From Phycisphaerae bacterium (lineage in GTDB: Bacteria; Planctomycetota; Phycisphaerae; Sedimentisphaerales; Anaerobacaceae), in the NCBI GenBank assembly GCA_012744475.1, contig JAAYBV010000097.1, positions 62,001 to 126,000 on the forward strand: a stretch of DNA of 64,000 bases, in the 5' to 3' direction. Below are positions 15,937 to 24,247 of this stretch, piece after piece (the first letter of the stretch is position 1; each line of letters opens with the position of its first letter). A program made the position numbers and the translations under genes. The notes beneath the pieces are model-generated. The model was not told where the DNA came from. It did no database searches and worked only from the letters and a program-made list of their open reading frames with translations.

Positions 15937-16542
15937 ATGAAGACGGTACGCATACCGACGCGGCTGGCCGCCATTTGTCTTGTGGCGTGCACAGGATCGT
16001 GGCTCGTCTTTGGCAGCGCCGCACAGAGCCAGTTTCCCGCCGCACGGCAGGAACCTCCCGAACGGGTATTCCTCAGGATCCAGGGCGTGGACGGCGAATC
16101 GACCGATCGCGATCATCCCGGCTGGATCGACATCGTGTCATTCACATATGGGTTGAGTCGCCCGCCAATCGACCCGATGGCAATCGACGGACCGCAGCCG
16201 CCGGCAAACCATCGAGGCTTGAGCCTCGTCAAGCACACCGACCGAGCCACGGGCCTGCTATACATGCACTGCAACAACGGCCGGCCCATCGAGGAGGCCG
16301 TTCTCGAAGTGCTGCAAACGACGGAGCTTGGTGTCAGCGTGCAGGAGTATCGGCTCCAGGGAGTCATCGTCACGGCGGTCCAGACCAGCGGTGGGTCACG
16401 AACGGGCGCCAGGGCGACCGAGAACGTGACACTGCACTATGCCTCGGTGCAGTGGACCCATGTCCGTCTCGATCCGGTCACGGGAAGCGTAATCTCCGAG
16501 GTCGCCATGCAGTGGGACCTGGCCGGCAGTCCGGCACCATAG
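15937..16542 (+). CDS. exported Hcp-like (type VI tube protein fold) protein
   Basis: 201 residues. A signal peptide (about residues 1-30, RLAAICLVACTGSWLVFGSA) precedes an Hcp-type domain. VFLRIQGVDGESTDRDHPGWIDI corresponds to the Hcp start (folded here as IQGVDGE...GWIDIVSF), followed by GLSLVKHTDRATGLLYMHC, and near the end ENVTLHYASVQW, the conserved Hcp tail. Classical Hcp has no signal peptide and is secreted by type VI systems. Here no Tss gene occurs in the window, so this is probably one of the stand-alone exported Hcp-fold proteins of unknown role. It is convergent with the sulfatase gene. Confidence 0.7.
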   Translation: MKTVRIPTRLAAICLVACTGSWLVFGSAAQSQFPAARQEPPERVFLRIQGVDGESTDRDHPGWIDIVSFTYGLSRPPIDPMAIDGPQPPANHRGLSLVKHTDRATGLLYMHCNNGRPIEEAVLEVLQTTELGVSVQEYRLQGVIVTAVQTSGGSRTGARATENVTLHYASVQWTHVRLDPVTGSVISEVAMQWDLAGSPAP

Positions 16543-16576
16543 GGCACGGCAATCCCATACCCGAGACGGTGCGGGT

Positions 16577-18055
16577 CTAAATCGTGCGCATCGGGTCCAT
16601 CTGCCTGAGGAGCGTCTCGTCGGGGCCGCCGCCGAATTGCCGCCAGTAGCGCTCCTTGAACGGATTGATCTTCGGACCGACGGCGTCCTCGTTGACCATG
16701 CAGGGCAGGACCTCGCTCCACCAGCGGTCGTAAGCTGCCCGCATCTTCGCGACAACGTCGGGGTGCTGGTCGATGACGTTCTTCGTCTCGCCCGGGTCAT
16801 TGACGATGTCATAGAGTTCGGTGTTGTTAACCAGCCGGAACCGCTCGTTCCGCACGGCACAGTCGGCTTGCTTGCTCTCCGCGGCTTTGCCTCGCGTCCA
16901 GCGACCTTTGTGGACGAAGACATAGCGGTCGGGCCAGTCCGCCTCCGGATCCAGCAGCAGAGGCACAAGACTGCGCCCGTCCAACTCGACGGACGGCGGA
17001 ACCCCTGCTCCAGCCAGCTCCGCCAGCGTGGCAAACAGGTCGATGTGCGCCGCCAGCCTGTTCACGTCCACTCCCCTGCCGAGCGTGCCCGGCCAGCGGA
17101 AGAACGCCGGCACCCGCGTGCCGCCCTGGTAAGGGCTGCCCTTCATGGATCGCATGCCTGCGTTGTACAGCCTGCCCCGCGAGTGGCCGTTGTCGGTCAT
17201 GAAGATCAGCAGCGTCCGCTCGCTCAGTTGCCACTCGTCGAGCCTGGCGACAAGGCGGCCGACATTGTCGTCGATATTGGTGATCATTCCGTAATACGCC
17301 GCATCGGCCTCCCCCAAGCCCGCGTCGAGATAGGGCTTCCGGTACGACTCCGGGCAGACGTAGGGACTGTGCGGGGCGTTGGGCACGATATAGGCAAAGA
17401 AAGGCCCGCCCTTCTGCCACTGGTGATGAATCCAGCCGAGCGCGCGCTCGAAAAAGACGTCGGTGCAGAAACCCCTGGTCTTGACGAACGTGCCGTTGTG
17501 CAGGATCGCCGGGTCGAAGTATGTGTTGCCCGGCGCGTCGCCGCAACTGCCGGGGTAGGTCTGGCCGATCCCGCCGGCCCCGTGGATGAAGACCTCGTCG
17601 AAGCCGCGTCTGTTGGGTTGGTATGCCTCTTCATCGCCGAGGTGCCACTTGCCGAAGATGCCGGTGGCGTAGCCCGCATCCTTGAGCACCTGGGCGATCG
17701 TGGTCGCGTCGAGACTGAGCCGCTCGCGTTCGTAGATCGTGTGCGTTACGCCCGAGCGAAATTCGTGCCGCCCGGTCATTAGTGAGGCCCGCGTCGGAGC
17801 GCACGTCGGACTGACCTGGAAGTCGGTGAATCGAACGCTCTGGGCGTGCAGCCTGTCCAGGTTGGGCGTGCGGATGATCGGATTTCCGTGGTAGGCCAGC
17901 TCACCATAGCCCTGGTCATCGGTCATGATCAGGACGATGTTCGGCCTGCTTGCGGCCAATCCAGCCGTCCGGGCACATGCGAATCGAGACGTCAGTGCGG
18001 TTGCGCCCGCCAGACCGGCCGCCTTGACGAAATCGCGTCGGGTCATCGCCTTCAT
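16577..18055 (-). CDS. secreted formylglycine-dependent sulfatase
   Basis: 492 residues. A twin-arginine signal (MTRRDFVKAAGLAGATALTS) indicates Tat export. The alkaline phosphatase-fold sulfatase domain starts with RPNIVLIMTDDQGYGELAYH (metal-binding Asp pair). It contains the modification motif CAPTRASLMTGR, where Cys becomes formylglycine. Further active-site elements are GKWHLG, APHSPY and FMTDNGHSRG. Start ATG 18055 is preferred; MTRRDF at 18046 is an alternative. A maturing enzyme (FGE or anSME) must be elsewhere. It probably desulfates a polysaccharide, with substrate unknown, near GH43-like and enolase-family genes. Confidence 0.9.
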   Translation of the reverse strand: MKAMTRRDFVKAAGLAGATALTSRFACARTAGLAASRPNIVLIMTDDQGYGELAYHGNPIIRTPNLDRLHAQSVRFTDFQVSPTCAPTRASLMTGRHEFRSGVTHTIYERERLSLDATTIAQVLKDAGYATGIFGKWHLGDEEAYQPNRRGFDEVFIHGAGGIGQTYPGSCGDAPGNTYFDPAILHNGTFVKTRGFCTDVFFERALGWIHHQWQKGGPFFAYIVPNAPHSPYVCPESYRKPYLDAGLGEADAAYYGMITNIDDNVGRLVARLDEWQLSERTLLIFMTDNGHSRGRLYNAGMRSMKGSPYQGGTRVPAFFRWPGTLGRGVDVNRLAAHIDLFATLAELAGAGVPPSVELDGRSLVPLLLDPEADWPDRYVFVHKGRWTRGKAAESKQADCAVRNERFRLVNNTELYDIVNDPGETKNVIDQHPDVVAKMRAAYDRWWSEVLPCMVNEDAVGPKINPFKERYWRQFGGGPDETLLRQMDPMRTI

Positions 18056-18139
18056 GCCTTCTGCCTTTCCGCTCGTTGAGTGCGAACTTCCCCACCTTAC
18101 CCCACCGGGCCGATTCCGTCCAGCCGGACGCTGATCGTA

Positions 18140-18169
18140 TTGACGAAGCACCGCAGGCGACGGTATGAT
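18140..18169 (+). promoter_or_regulatory. promoter giving an apparently leaderless channel mRNA
   Basis: TTGACG (18140-18145), an 18-bp spacer and TATGAT (18164-18169). The ATG at 18179 is only 10 nt beyond the -10 element, so transcription would start at or within a few bases of the start codon. No Shine-Dalgarno is present. Confidence 0.55.
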
Positions 18170-18178
18170 TCGCGCGAT

Positions 18179-18988
18179 ATGGCAGTCTGGTCATACCTGA
18201 GTGTTCGTAAACGCGTGCAGGAGATCGTGGCAATCGCCCGCCCGGGCGACACCGTCAGCCGGGTGTTCGACGTCTCGATCGTCGTGCTGATCCTACTGAA
18301 CGTCGCGGCGATGATCTTCGAATCCGTCGCTTCGGTCTGCGAGGCAATGGACGGTGCCTTCGCGGCGTTCGAATACGTCTCGGTGATCGTCTTCTCGCTG
18401 GAGTATCTGCTCCGAGTCTGGTCGTGCGTCGAGGATCCGCGATACGCCCATCCGGTATTCGGGCGACTTCGGTTCGCACGGACTCCGCTGGCCCTGATCG
18501 ACCTTCTGGCGGTGCTGCCCTTCTATCTTCCGTTCGTCAACGTGGACTTGCGGATGCTGAGAATCCTGCGCATCATGCGGATCGCCCGACTGGCCAAGCT
18601 CGGACGCTACTCGGATTCGCTACAGACCCTCGGCCGCGTCGTCGCGACCAAGAAGGAGCAACTCATCAGCACCGTGTTCATTCTGCTGATTCTACTGGTG
18701 ATTGCCGCGTGCCTGATGTACTACGCGGAAAACGAGATGCAGCCGGACCGCTTCTCGAGCATTCCAATGGCCATGTGGTGGGCCGTCACGACGCTGACCA
18801 CCGTCGGCTACGGAGACGTTCTTCCCGTGACCCTCATTGGCCGGCTTATGGGCGCGCTCATTGCCATCCTCGGGATCGGCATGTTTGCCCTTCCCACCGG
18901 CATTCTCGGGGCCGGATTCGTCGAAGAGATGGAACGCCGCAAACAGCCGCGATGCTGCCCTCACTGCGGCAAAGAGCTGCCAAAATAG
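18179..18988 (+). CDS. voltage-gated potassium channel, 6-TM
   Basis: 269 residues. Six membrane segments are visible. S4 carries regularly spaced arginines (RMLRILRIMRIARLAKLGRY), the voltage sensor. The pore loop WWAVTTLTTVGYGDVLP contains the K+ selectivity filter TVGYGD. The C-terminus is a short zinc-ribbon-like tail, CCPHCGKELPK, instead of a cyclic-nucleotide or RCK domain. Start ATG 18179 sits directly behind a promoter without a ribosome-binding site. It is divergent from the sulfatase gene. Confidence 0.9.
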   Translation: MAVWSYLSVRKRVQEIVAIARPGDTVSRVFDVSIVVLILLNVAAMIFESVASVCEAMDGAFAAFEYVSVIVFSLEYLLRVWSCVEDPRYAHPVFGRLRFARTPLALIDLLAVLPFYLPFVNVDLRMLRILRIMRIARLAKLGRYSDSLQTLGRVVATKKEQLISTVFILLILLVIAACLMYYAENEMQPDRFSSIPMAMWWAVTTLTTVGYGDVLPVTLIGRLMGALIAILGIGMFALPTGILGAGFVEEMERRKQPRCCPHCGKELPK

Positions 18989-19133
18989 ACCGGACTCGGC
19001 GGGACAGTCCTCGCCCTCGATTTGGCTGGAATTGGGGCAGACGAGACGATACCATCCTTGGAGCGGGCCGACGGCGGTCGGCGCGGGCGAATCGTTCACG
19101 CAGTTGCGATGTCAACAGGATCAGGGACACAGA

Positions 19134-20048
19134 ATGCGACAGATCGGTCGGCTGGAAGACGAGACGCAGGCAAGGCAGTTCGGGGACTTCCTCTACAGCC
19201 GACAGATCGAGAATCAGGCCGACCCGGCCTCCGACGGCGGCTGGGACATCTGGGTCCTCGACGAATCGCGCATCGAAGAGGCGGCGTCTCTGTTCGAGCA
19301 GTTCATCGAGCAGCCCGATGACTCGATGTTTGTCCTGGGCGCCGGACAAGGCGCCAGGCAACGACATCGCGACAAGCAGGAAGGGGTTCCGAAGCGGGCG
19401 CGCATCCTGGACGGCCGGACCGCATTCTACAAACCTCCGATCGGCTATGGAATGCTCACCATCACGCTGCTGGTTGCCAGTGTGGCCGTGACGTTGGCCA
19501 CCAGCCTCGGCCGCAACGACCGTATCACTGCGTACCTATCGATCACACACTACTCCGTTGACGGCGATTACGCAAAATGGGATTCCGGCCTGCCCGAGGT
19601 CCGCCACGGTCAGATTTGGCGTCTGTTCACCCCCATATTCGTCCACTTCGACCTGCTGCACATCTTCTTCAACATGCTATGGCTCTGGGACCTCGGCAGC
19701 ATGGTAGAGACCCGCAAGGGAACGTGGCGGCTGCTGGCGCTCGTGTTGGTCATTTCCGCGCTGTCCAACGTCGGGCAGTATCTATACAGCGGACCGACGT
19801 TCGGCGGCATGTCCGGCGTGGTCTACGGACTGCTCGGCTACATCTGGATGCAGGGCAAGTTCGATCCCGCCTCCAATCTTGAACTGCACCCCCAGACCGT
19901 CACGTTGATGATCGTCTGGTTCTTCCTGTGCCTGACGGGACTGCTCGGCAACATCGCCAACGTGGTCCACGCGGTCGGCGCGGTCGTGGGGATTTCCTGG
20001 GGCTTCCTGGAAGCCCGGTGGACCGTTCGGCAGCGCCATCATCGATGA
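19134..20048 (+). CDS. rhomboid-family intramembrane serine protease
   Basis: 304 residues. The N-terminal cytosolic domain (QARQFGDFLYSRQIENQADP, WDIWVLDESRIEEA) resembles the GlpG N-domain. A linker leads to six membrane segments. Catalytic Ser lies in FGGMSGVVYGLLGY and catalytic His in NIANVVHAVGAVVG; the L1-loop region includes WRLFTPIFVHFDLLHIFFNM. It would cleave membrane proteins within the bilayer; substrates are unknown. Start ATG 19134 follows CAGGGACA. The next gene starts 12 bp after the stop, suggesting co-transcription. Confidence 0.9.
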   Translation: MRQIGRLEDETQARQFGDFLYSRQIENQADPASDGGWDIWVLDESRIEEAASLFEQFIEQPDDSMFVLGAGQGARQRHRDKQEGVPKRARILDGRTAFYKPPIGYGMLTITLLVASVAVTLATSLGRNDRITAYLSITHYSVDGDYAKWDSGLPEVRHGQIWRLFTPIFVHFDLLHIFFNMLWLWDLGSMVETRKGTWRLLALVLVISALSNVGQYLYSGPTFGGMSGVVYGLLGYIWMQGKFDPASNLELHPQTVTLMIVWFFLCLTGLLGNIANVVHAVGAVVGISWGFLEARWTVRQRHHR

Positions 20049-20060
20049 AAGGACTATCGC

Positions 20061-21059
20061 ATGAGGAACCGAATTCTCGTCGGTTTGTATTTTGCGTCTC
20101 TGGTCTGCGGCCTGTGCCACGCCGGCAACGAACGGACTTTCGACCTGGCCAACGCGCCCGCCCCGCTGTTCAGCGACCCGATTTGGGATGGGGCCGCCGA
20201 TCCCGCGCCCGTCTGGAACCAGCAGGCAGGCGAATGGTGGGTGTACTACACCCAACGACGTGCGACCCTCCAGCCGAACGAGGGCGTCGAATTCTGCCAC
20301 GGCTCGGCCATCGGCATCGCCGCGTCGAAGGATGGGCGGCAGTGGCGCTACCTGGGCACATGCCAGGGCGACCAGGGCCTTGGCGATCCCATCGCCAACA
20401 ACTGTAGCTGGTGGGCGCCGGGCATCCTCTTCCACGAGGGCCTGCACCACATGTACGTCTCCTGGGTGGACGGCATCTACAAGGATTGGATTGGCAAGCG
20501 GTTCATCAAGCACTTCACCAGCGCCGACGGCAGGACCTGGACGTATCAGTCCACGCTCGACCTGTCGTCAGACCGGTGCATCGACGCCTGCGTCTATCGG
20601 GCAGGCAGCAAGTGGTGCATGCTCTATAAGGACGAGGTCCACGGGTCGCGCTCCTACCTCGCACAGAGCGACGACCTCTATCGCTGGGCGGTCGTGGGAC
20701 CGACAGTCACCGACGTCAGCCACGAAGCGCCGTTCGTCTGGCAATGGCAGAATGCCTACTGGCTGGTCGTGGACGCCGGGCAGCGCGGCATACGGGCCTA
20801 TCGCTCACAGGACGGCCTCACGGAATGGCAGTTCAACAATGGGCTGCTCTTCGAGCCGGGCAAGCGTCTCAAGGACGATGCCAAGGGAGGCCACCCCGGC
20901 GTGATCCTGCTCGAAGGCCGGCCCATCGTGCTCTACCACGTGCACTATCCGCCAGATCATCCGCTCTATCGCACCAACCGCACCGTCCTCCAGGCGGCCG
21001 AACTCGAATACCACGACGACAAGATCACCTGCAACCGCGACAAATACGGCAGGCCGTAA
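20061..21059 (+). CDS. exported GH43/GH117-like five-bladed propeller glycosidase
   Basis: 332 residues with an N-terminal signal peptide (ILVGLYFASLVCGLCHA). The body is a five-bladed beta-propeller with blade cores such as EWWVYYTQRRA, HHMYVSWVDGIY, KWCMLYKDE and YWLVVDAG. Candidate acidic residues are Asp in WDGAADPAPVW (blade 1) and Glu in SHEAPFVW, as in GH43/117-type sugar hydrolases. Substrate cannot be told. ATG 20061 follows AAAGGA. It is adjacent to a sulfatase and an enolase-family sugar dehydratase, consistent with polysaccharide use. Confidence 0.65.
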   Translation: MRNRILVGLYFASLVCGLCHAGNERTFDLANAPAPLFSDPIWDGAADPAPVWNQQAGEWWVYYTQRRATLQPNEGVEFCHGSAIGIAASKDGRQWRYLGTCQGDQGLGDPIANNCSWWAPGILFHEGLHHMYVSWVDGIYKDWIGKRFIKHFTSADGRTWTYQSTLDLSSDRCIDACVYRAGSKWCMLYKDEVHGSRSYLAQSDDLYRWAVVGPTVTDVSHEAPFVWQWQNAYWLVVDAGQRGIRAYRSQDGLTEWQFNNGLLFEPGKRLKDDAKGGHPGVILLEGRPIVLYHVHYPPDHPLYRTNRTVLQAAELEYHDDKITCNRDKYGRP

Positions 21060-21079
21060 ACGCAGGGAACGCCGGCCAA

Positions 21080-22411
21080 CTACGGTCGGACGGCGGTGCC
21101 GTCGGGCCGGCGGACGGGCTCCCAGTAACCGGGATGCTCCGGCAAGGGGAACTTGGCGGCCAGGGTCTCATCGATGTCGACGCCCCATCCCGGCGCTTCG
21201 TGGATGTGCATGTAGCCCTTTTCGATTGTCGGAGCGCCCGGAAAGACCTCGCGCGTCTTCTCGTTGAAGCTGACCGCCTCCTGAATCCCGAAGTTCCAGA
21301 TCGCCAGGTCGAGATGCGCGTTGGCGGCGTGCCCGACCGGCGAGACGTCGCCCGGCCCATGCCAGGCGCTGCGGACGTTGAACCACTCGCCCAGCGCCGC
21401 GATCTTGCGCGCCACGCTGAAACCACCGATCTGCGAGATGTGGACGCGGATGAAGTCGATCAGCCGCTCGCTCATCAGGCCGACCCATTCGTGCGGGTTG
21501 TTGTACAACTCGCCCATCGCGATCGGAACGCAGGTCTGCTGACGCAGCAGTTTGAAGTAGCCGATGTCCTCCGGCGAGAACGGGTCTTCGATGAAGAACG
21601 GCCGATACTGCTCCAGTCGCTTGACCAGGTTGATCGCCTCGATGGGAGGGATGCGCTCGTGGATGTCGTGCAGCAGCTCGACGTCGTCGCCGCACGTGTG
21701 GCGGATGTGCTCGAACATCTCCAGTGTGCCCTTGACGTAGGGCCGGACCTCCATGTTCGAATCAACCGGCGCTCCGAAACCGGCCTCTTTGAAATCGGCC
21801 TGCTTCGACAGGTGGGGCGAGCCGTAGCCGCCGCGTTGGATGCGGATGTGCCGGAACCCTCGCTCCATCGCCCGCCGGACGCTCTCTTCGACTTGCGCGA
21901 GCGTGCCCCCGCCGCAATGTGTGTAGCAATCGACCGCGAACCGGCACTTGCCGCCCACCAACTGGTAGACGGGCATGTTCGCCCGCTTGCCCTTGATGTC
22001 CCACAGGGCCTGGTCGAGCCCGCTCAGCGCGTTGTTGAGCACCGGGCCGTTCCGCCAGTACGAGCTGGTATAGGCGTTCTGCCACATATCCTCGATGTTC
22101 TCGGCGTCGCGCCCCTTCGCAAACGGCCGGAGGTATTCGTTGACCGCCGTCACCACCGTCAGAGGTCGCTGGTTGAACGTCGCGCAGCCGAGCCCGTACA
22201 GGCCCGGCTCGCTCGTTTCGACCTTCACCACGCACAGCCGGATTCCCTGCGGAGCGGTGAGGATCGCCCGGACGTCGGTGATTTTCAGCGGGGGCAATCC
22301 CTTTGTCGCCCTGGCGTACTCGGCCGCCGAGGCATCCTGCCGCCGGCCCGCCAGTCCAAGCAGTCCGGCCGCGCCAAATCCAAGGGCCTCCAGCATCTCG
22401 CGTCGGTCCAT
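21080..22411 (-). CDS. enolase-superfamily sugar acid dehydratase (mannonate dehydratase/RspA-like)
   Basis: 443 residues. The start is ATG 22411 with AAGGAG 9 nt upstream. The N-terminus (DRREMLEALGFGAAGLLGLAG) looks like a Tat signal, unusual for this family. The enolase fold is complete: metal ligands in LLHDIHERIPP (Asp), FFIEDPFSPED (Glu) and MGELYNNPHEW (Glu), and the ManD/RspA-type WHGPGDVSPVG motif with catalytic His. It should abstract the alpha proton of a sugar acid, for example D-mannonate or D-gluconate. The specific substrate is inferred only at family level. It is convergent with the GH43-like gene. Confidence 0.8.
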   Translation of the reverse strand: MDRREMLEALGFGAAGLLGLAGRRQDASAAEYARATKGLPPLKITDVRAILTAPQGIRLCVVKVETSEPGLYGLGCATFNQRPLTVVTAVNEYLRPFAKGRDAENIEDMWQNAYTSSYWRNGPVLNNALSGLDQALWDIKGKRANMPVYQLVGGKCRFAVDCYTHCGGGTLAQVEESVRRAMERGFRHIRIQRGGYGSPHLSKQADFKEAGFGAPVDSNMEVRPYVKGTLEMFEHIRHTCGDDVELLHDIHERIPPIEAINLVKRLEQYRPFFIEDPFSPEDIGYFKLLRQQTCVPIAMGELYNNPHEWVGLMSERLIDFIRVHISQIGGFSVARKIAALGEWFNVRSAWHGPGDVSPVGHAANAHLDLAIWNFGIQEAVSFNEKTREVFPGAPTIEKGYMHIHEAPGWGVDIDETLAAKFPLPEHPGYWEPVRRPDGTAVRP

Positions 22412-22454
22412 CCGTGTCTCCTTGTCCTGATTCGCCTGCCCGCGGAGCAGCGTA

Positions 22455-22886
22455 CTACCAACGGATCGGGTGACCGGTCTCCCCCTGGCCGCGATCGACC
22501 TCGTCGATCTTTTGCGGCCCGTACACCGTGACACGCATCCGCTCGCCCACCTTCTTGTAGTGCAATAGCGCGCTGTCCTTGTCTTTGAAGTCCTTGTCCA
22601 CAAACAGCAGCGTCGTCAAACCGACCAGGATGACGTCTCCATCGGCCAGAGGCGTCTCGCCGGAGATCCGCTGGTTGTTGATGTAGACCCCGTTGCGGCT
22701 CTTCATGTCATAGGCGTAGTATCGGCCCGTCTTCTCGTCGAACCGGATTTGCAGGTGCTTACGGGACACCATGTTGTCCAGGATCTGGATCAGCAGCGCC
22801 TCATCCCGACCGATCACGCTGGTCCGGTGCCCGAGTGGATAGTAGTCCCCTTCCCGTTTGCCCGATGTGACAATGAGTGATGCCAT
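22455..22886 (-). CDS. FHA-domain protein
   Basis: 143 residues. A single FHA domain occupies about residues 1-95: SVIGRDEALLIQILDNMVSRKH, with the GR, SRKH and NG motifs (SRNGVYIN) that bind phosphothreonine peptides. The tail (YKKVGERMRVTVYGPQKIDE) has no recognised domain. It likely reads Ser/Thr kinase signals, but no kinase is nearby. It has its own promoter at 22938-22966. Confidence 0.88.
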   Translation of the reverse strand: MASLIVTSGKREGDYYPLGHRTSVIGRDEALLIQILDNMVSRKHLQIRFDEKTGRYYAYDMKSRNGVYINNQRISGETPLADGDVILVGLTTLLFVDKDFKDKDSALLHYKKVGERMRVTVYGPQKIDEVDRGQGETGHPIRW

Positions 22887-22937
22887 AGCTGCGACCCCGA
22901 CCTTCAGCCCGTAGAACCGACCTGTCCCAATACCGAA

Positions 22938-22966
22938 ATCGTAGAGACCCGGTCCGACCCTGTCAA
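22938..22966 (-). promoter_or_regulatory. promoter of the FHA gene
   Basis: On the minus strand, a perfect TTGACA (22966-22961), a 17-bp spacer and TACGAT (22943-22938). The leader to ATG 22886 is about 45 nt and contains GGTCGGGG. Confidence 0.65.
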
Positions 22967-23079
22967 CCCTCGACCGGGCGTAACCGGCCCAAGGCCGGGA
23001 TTGACGCCTCCAGGCTCATCCGGTAGTCTTGCACCAGCATTTGCCGGCTGGGGCATTCCTGGTGGTTTCTGGAGAATCG

Positions 23080-23853
23080 ATGGAAGAGCTAAGAAGCAAA
23101 CGCGGGTTCGTCTGCGACATGGACGGGGTGATCTACCACGGTTCCCGTCTGCTGGAAGGCTCGAAGGCCTTCGTGGACTGGCTGAAGGCCGAGGGCAAGC
23201 GGTTCCTGTTCCTGACCAACAGCTCGGCCCGCTCGCCGCGAGAACTGCACCAGAAGCTGCTGCACATGGGCATCGAGGTGGGTGAGGACCATTTCATCAC
23301 CTCCGGGATGGCGACCGCCCATTTCATCGCCTCGCAATGCCCCGGCGGGCGGGTCTTCGCCATCGGCGACTCCGGGCTTCACCAGGCGTTGTATGAAGCC
23401 GGGCTTTCGGTCGATGAGAACAGCCCGGACTATGTCGTGGTAGGCGAAACACGAAGCTACAGCTACGAGAAGATCGAGACCGCCATCCAACTGGTCCTGG
23501 GCGGCGCCCGACTGGTGGGGACCAATCCCGATGTTACGGGGCCGACGGAAAAAGGCATCGCGCCGGCGTGCCGGGCTCTCATCGCGCCGATCGAGATGGC
23601 CACCGGACGGCAGGCGTATTTCATCGGCAAACCCAACCCGCTGATCATGCGCCACGCCCAGACTCTGCTCCAGTGCCACCGCGACGAGACCGTCATCATC
23701 GGCGACCGGATGGACACGGACATCGTCGCCGGTATCGAGTCGGGTATCGACACCGTCCTGGTCCTCAGCGGGATCACCAGGGAGTCCGACCTCGACCGCT
23801 ACGCTTACCGGCCGCACCACATCCTCCAGGACGTCAGCGAATTGACGAAGTAG
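23080..23853 (+). CDS. HAD-IIA phosphatase, NagD-like
   Basis: 257 residues from ATG 23080, which follows GGAG by 6 nt. The HAD motifs are FVCDMDGVIYHGS (DxD nucleophile), FLTNSSARSP (motif II), KPNPLIM (Lys) and IIGDRMDTDIVAG (acidic motif IV). The cap is of C2 (NagD/PGP) type. It probably dephosphorylates small phosphorylated metabolites such as nucleotides or sugar phosphates. No neighbour narrows the substrate. Confidence 0.9.
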   Translation: MEELRSKRGFVCDMDGVIYHGSRLLEGSKAFVDWLKAEGKRFLFLTNSSARSPRELHQKLLHMGIEVGEDHFITSGMATAHFIASQCPGGRVFAIGDSGLHQALYEAGLSVDENSPDYVVVGETRSYSYEKIETAIQLVLGGARLVGTNPDVTGPTEKGIAPACRALIAPIEMATGRQAYFIGKPNPLIMRHAQTLLQCHRDETVIIGDRMDTDIVAGIESGIDTVLVLSGITRESDLDRYAYRPHHILQDVSELTK

Positions 23854-23929
23854 GCTGGGCATCGCCCACCACTGCCCCGGCCATATCTCACGTCTGCCCA
23901 TCATTCCACGGGTGCACTTCACCTTTGTG

Positions 23930-24120
23930 GGCAGATCTGTACGGGGATGCTGCAATCGGCTTTGTCATTCCGACCGGAGCGCCGCGGAGTGGATGAACCT
24001 GGCTGCGAAGGGGACACTGCCTTGTCCTCGGCCTGTGGCCCCATTCGACTTCGCTCAGAGCCTGCCCTGAACGCTGTTGAAGGGGCAAGCTCTTGGTCGA
24101 AATGACATCCGCGACGCTCT
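23930..24120. repeat. dispersed REP-like repeat block
   Basis: The gap 23854-24210 has no gene. It includes GTCATTCCGACCGGAGC near 23964 and ATTCGACTTCGCTCAGAGCC near 24046, followed by GTCGAAATGACATC. These palindrome-prone modules resemble a copy at about 26675-26712 (CTTCGACTTCGCTGCGCTCC then GCTCAGCATGACA). This is typical of dispersed extragenic elements; copy number in the genome cannot be judged here. Confidence 0.5.
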
Positions 24121-24210
24121 CCGAGATGACAAAACCCCTTCCTGGCCTCGGCAGGAACCTGCCCACAACCACGCAGTGCATCCTCATTCCACCATTCCAT
24201 GATTCCATCA

Positions 24211-24239
24211 TTCCAACGTCGGCTGGTTCCCTGTACAAT
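24211..24239 (+). promoter_or_regulatory. candidate promoter of the CNT transporter
   Basis: TTCCAA (24211-24216, weak -35), a 17-bp spacer and TACAAT (24234-24239). The ATG at 24248 is 8 nt beyond the -10, so the transcript would be leaderless or nearly so. Confidence 0.4.
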
Positions 24240-24247
24240 TGGTCGTC

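Noticed and set aside
20744-22531. 595-codon plus-strand open frame
   Set aside because: It covers the enolase-family gene in antisense, where the metal ligands and strong ribosome-binding site are intact; the plus frame shows no family motif.
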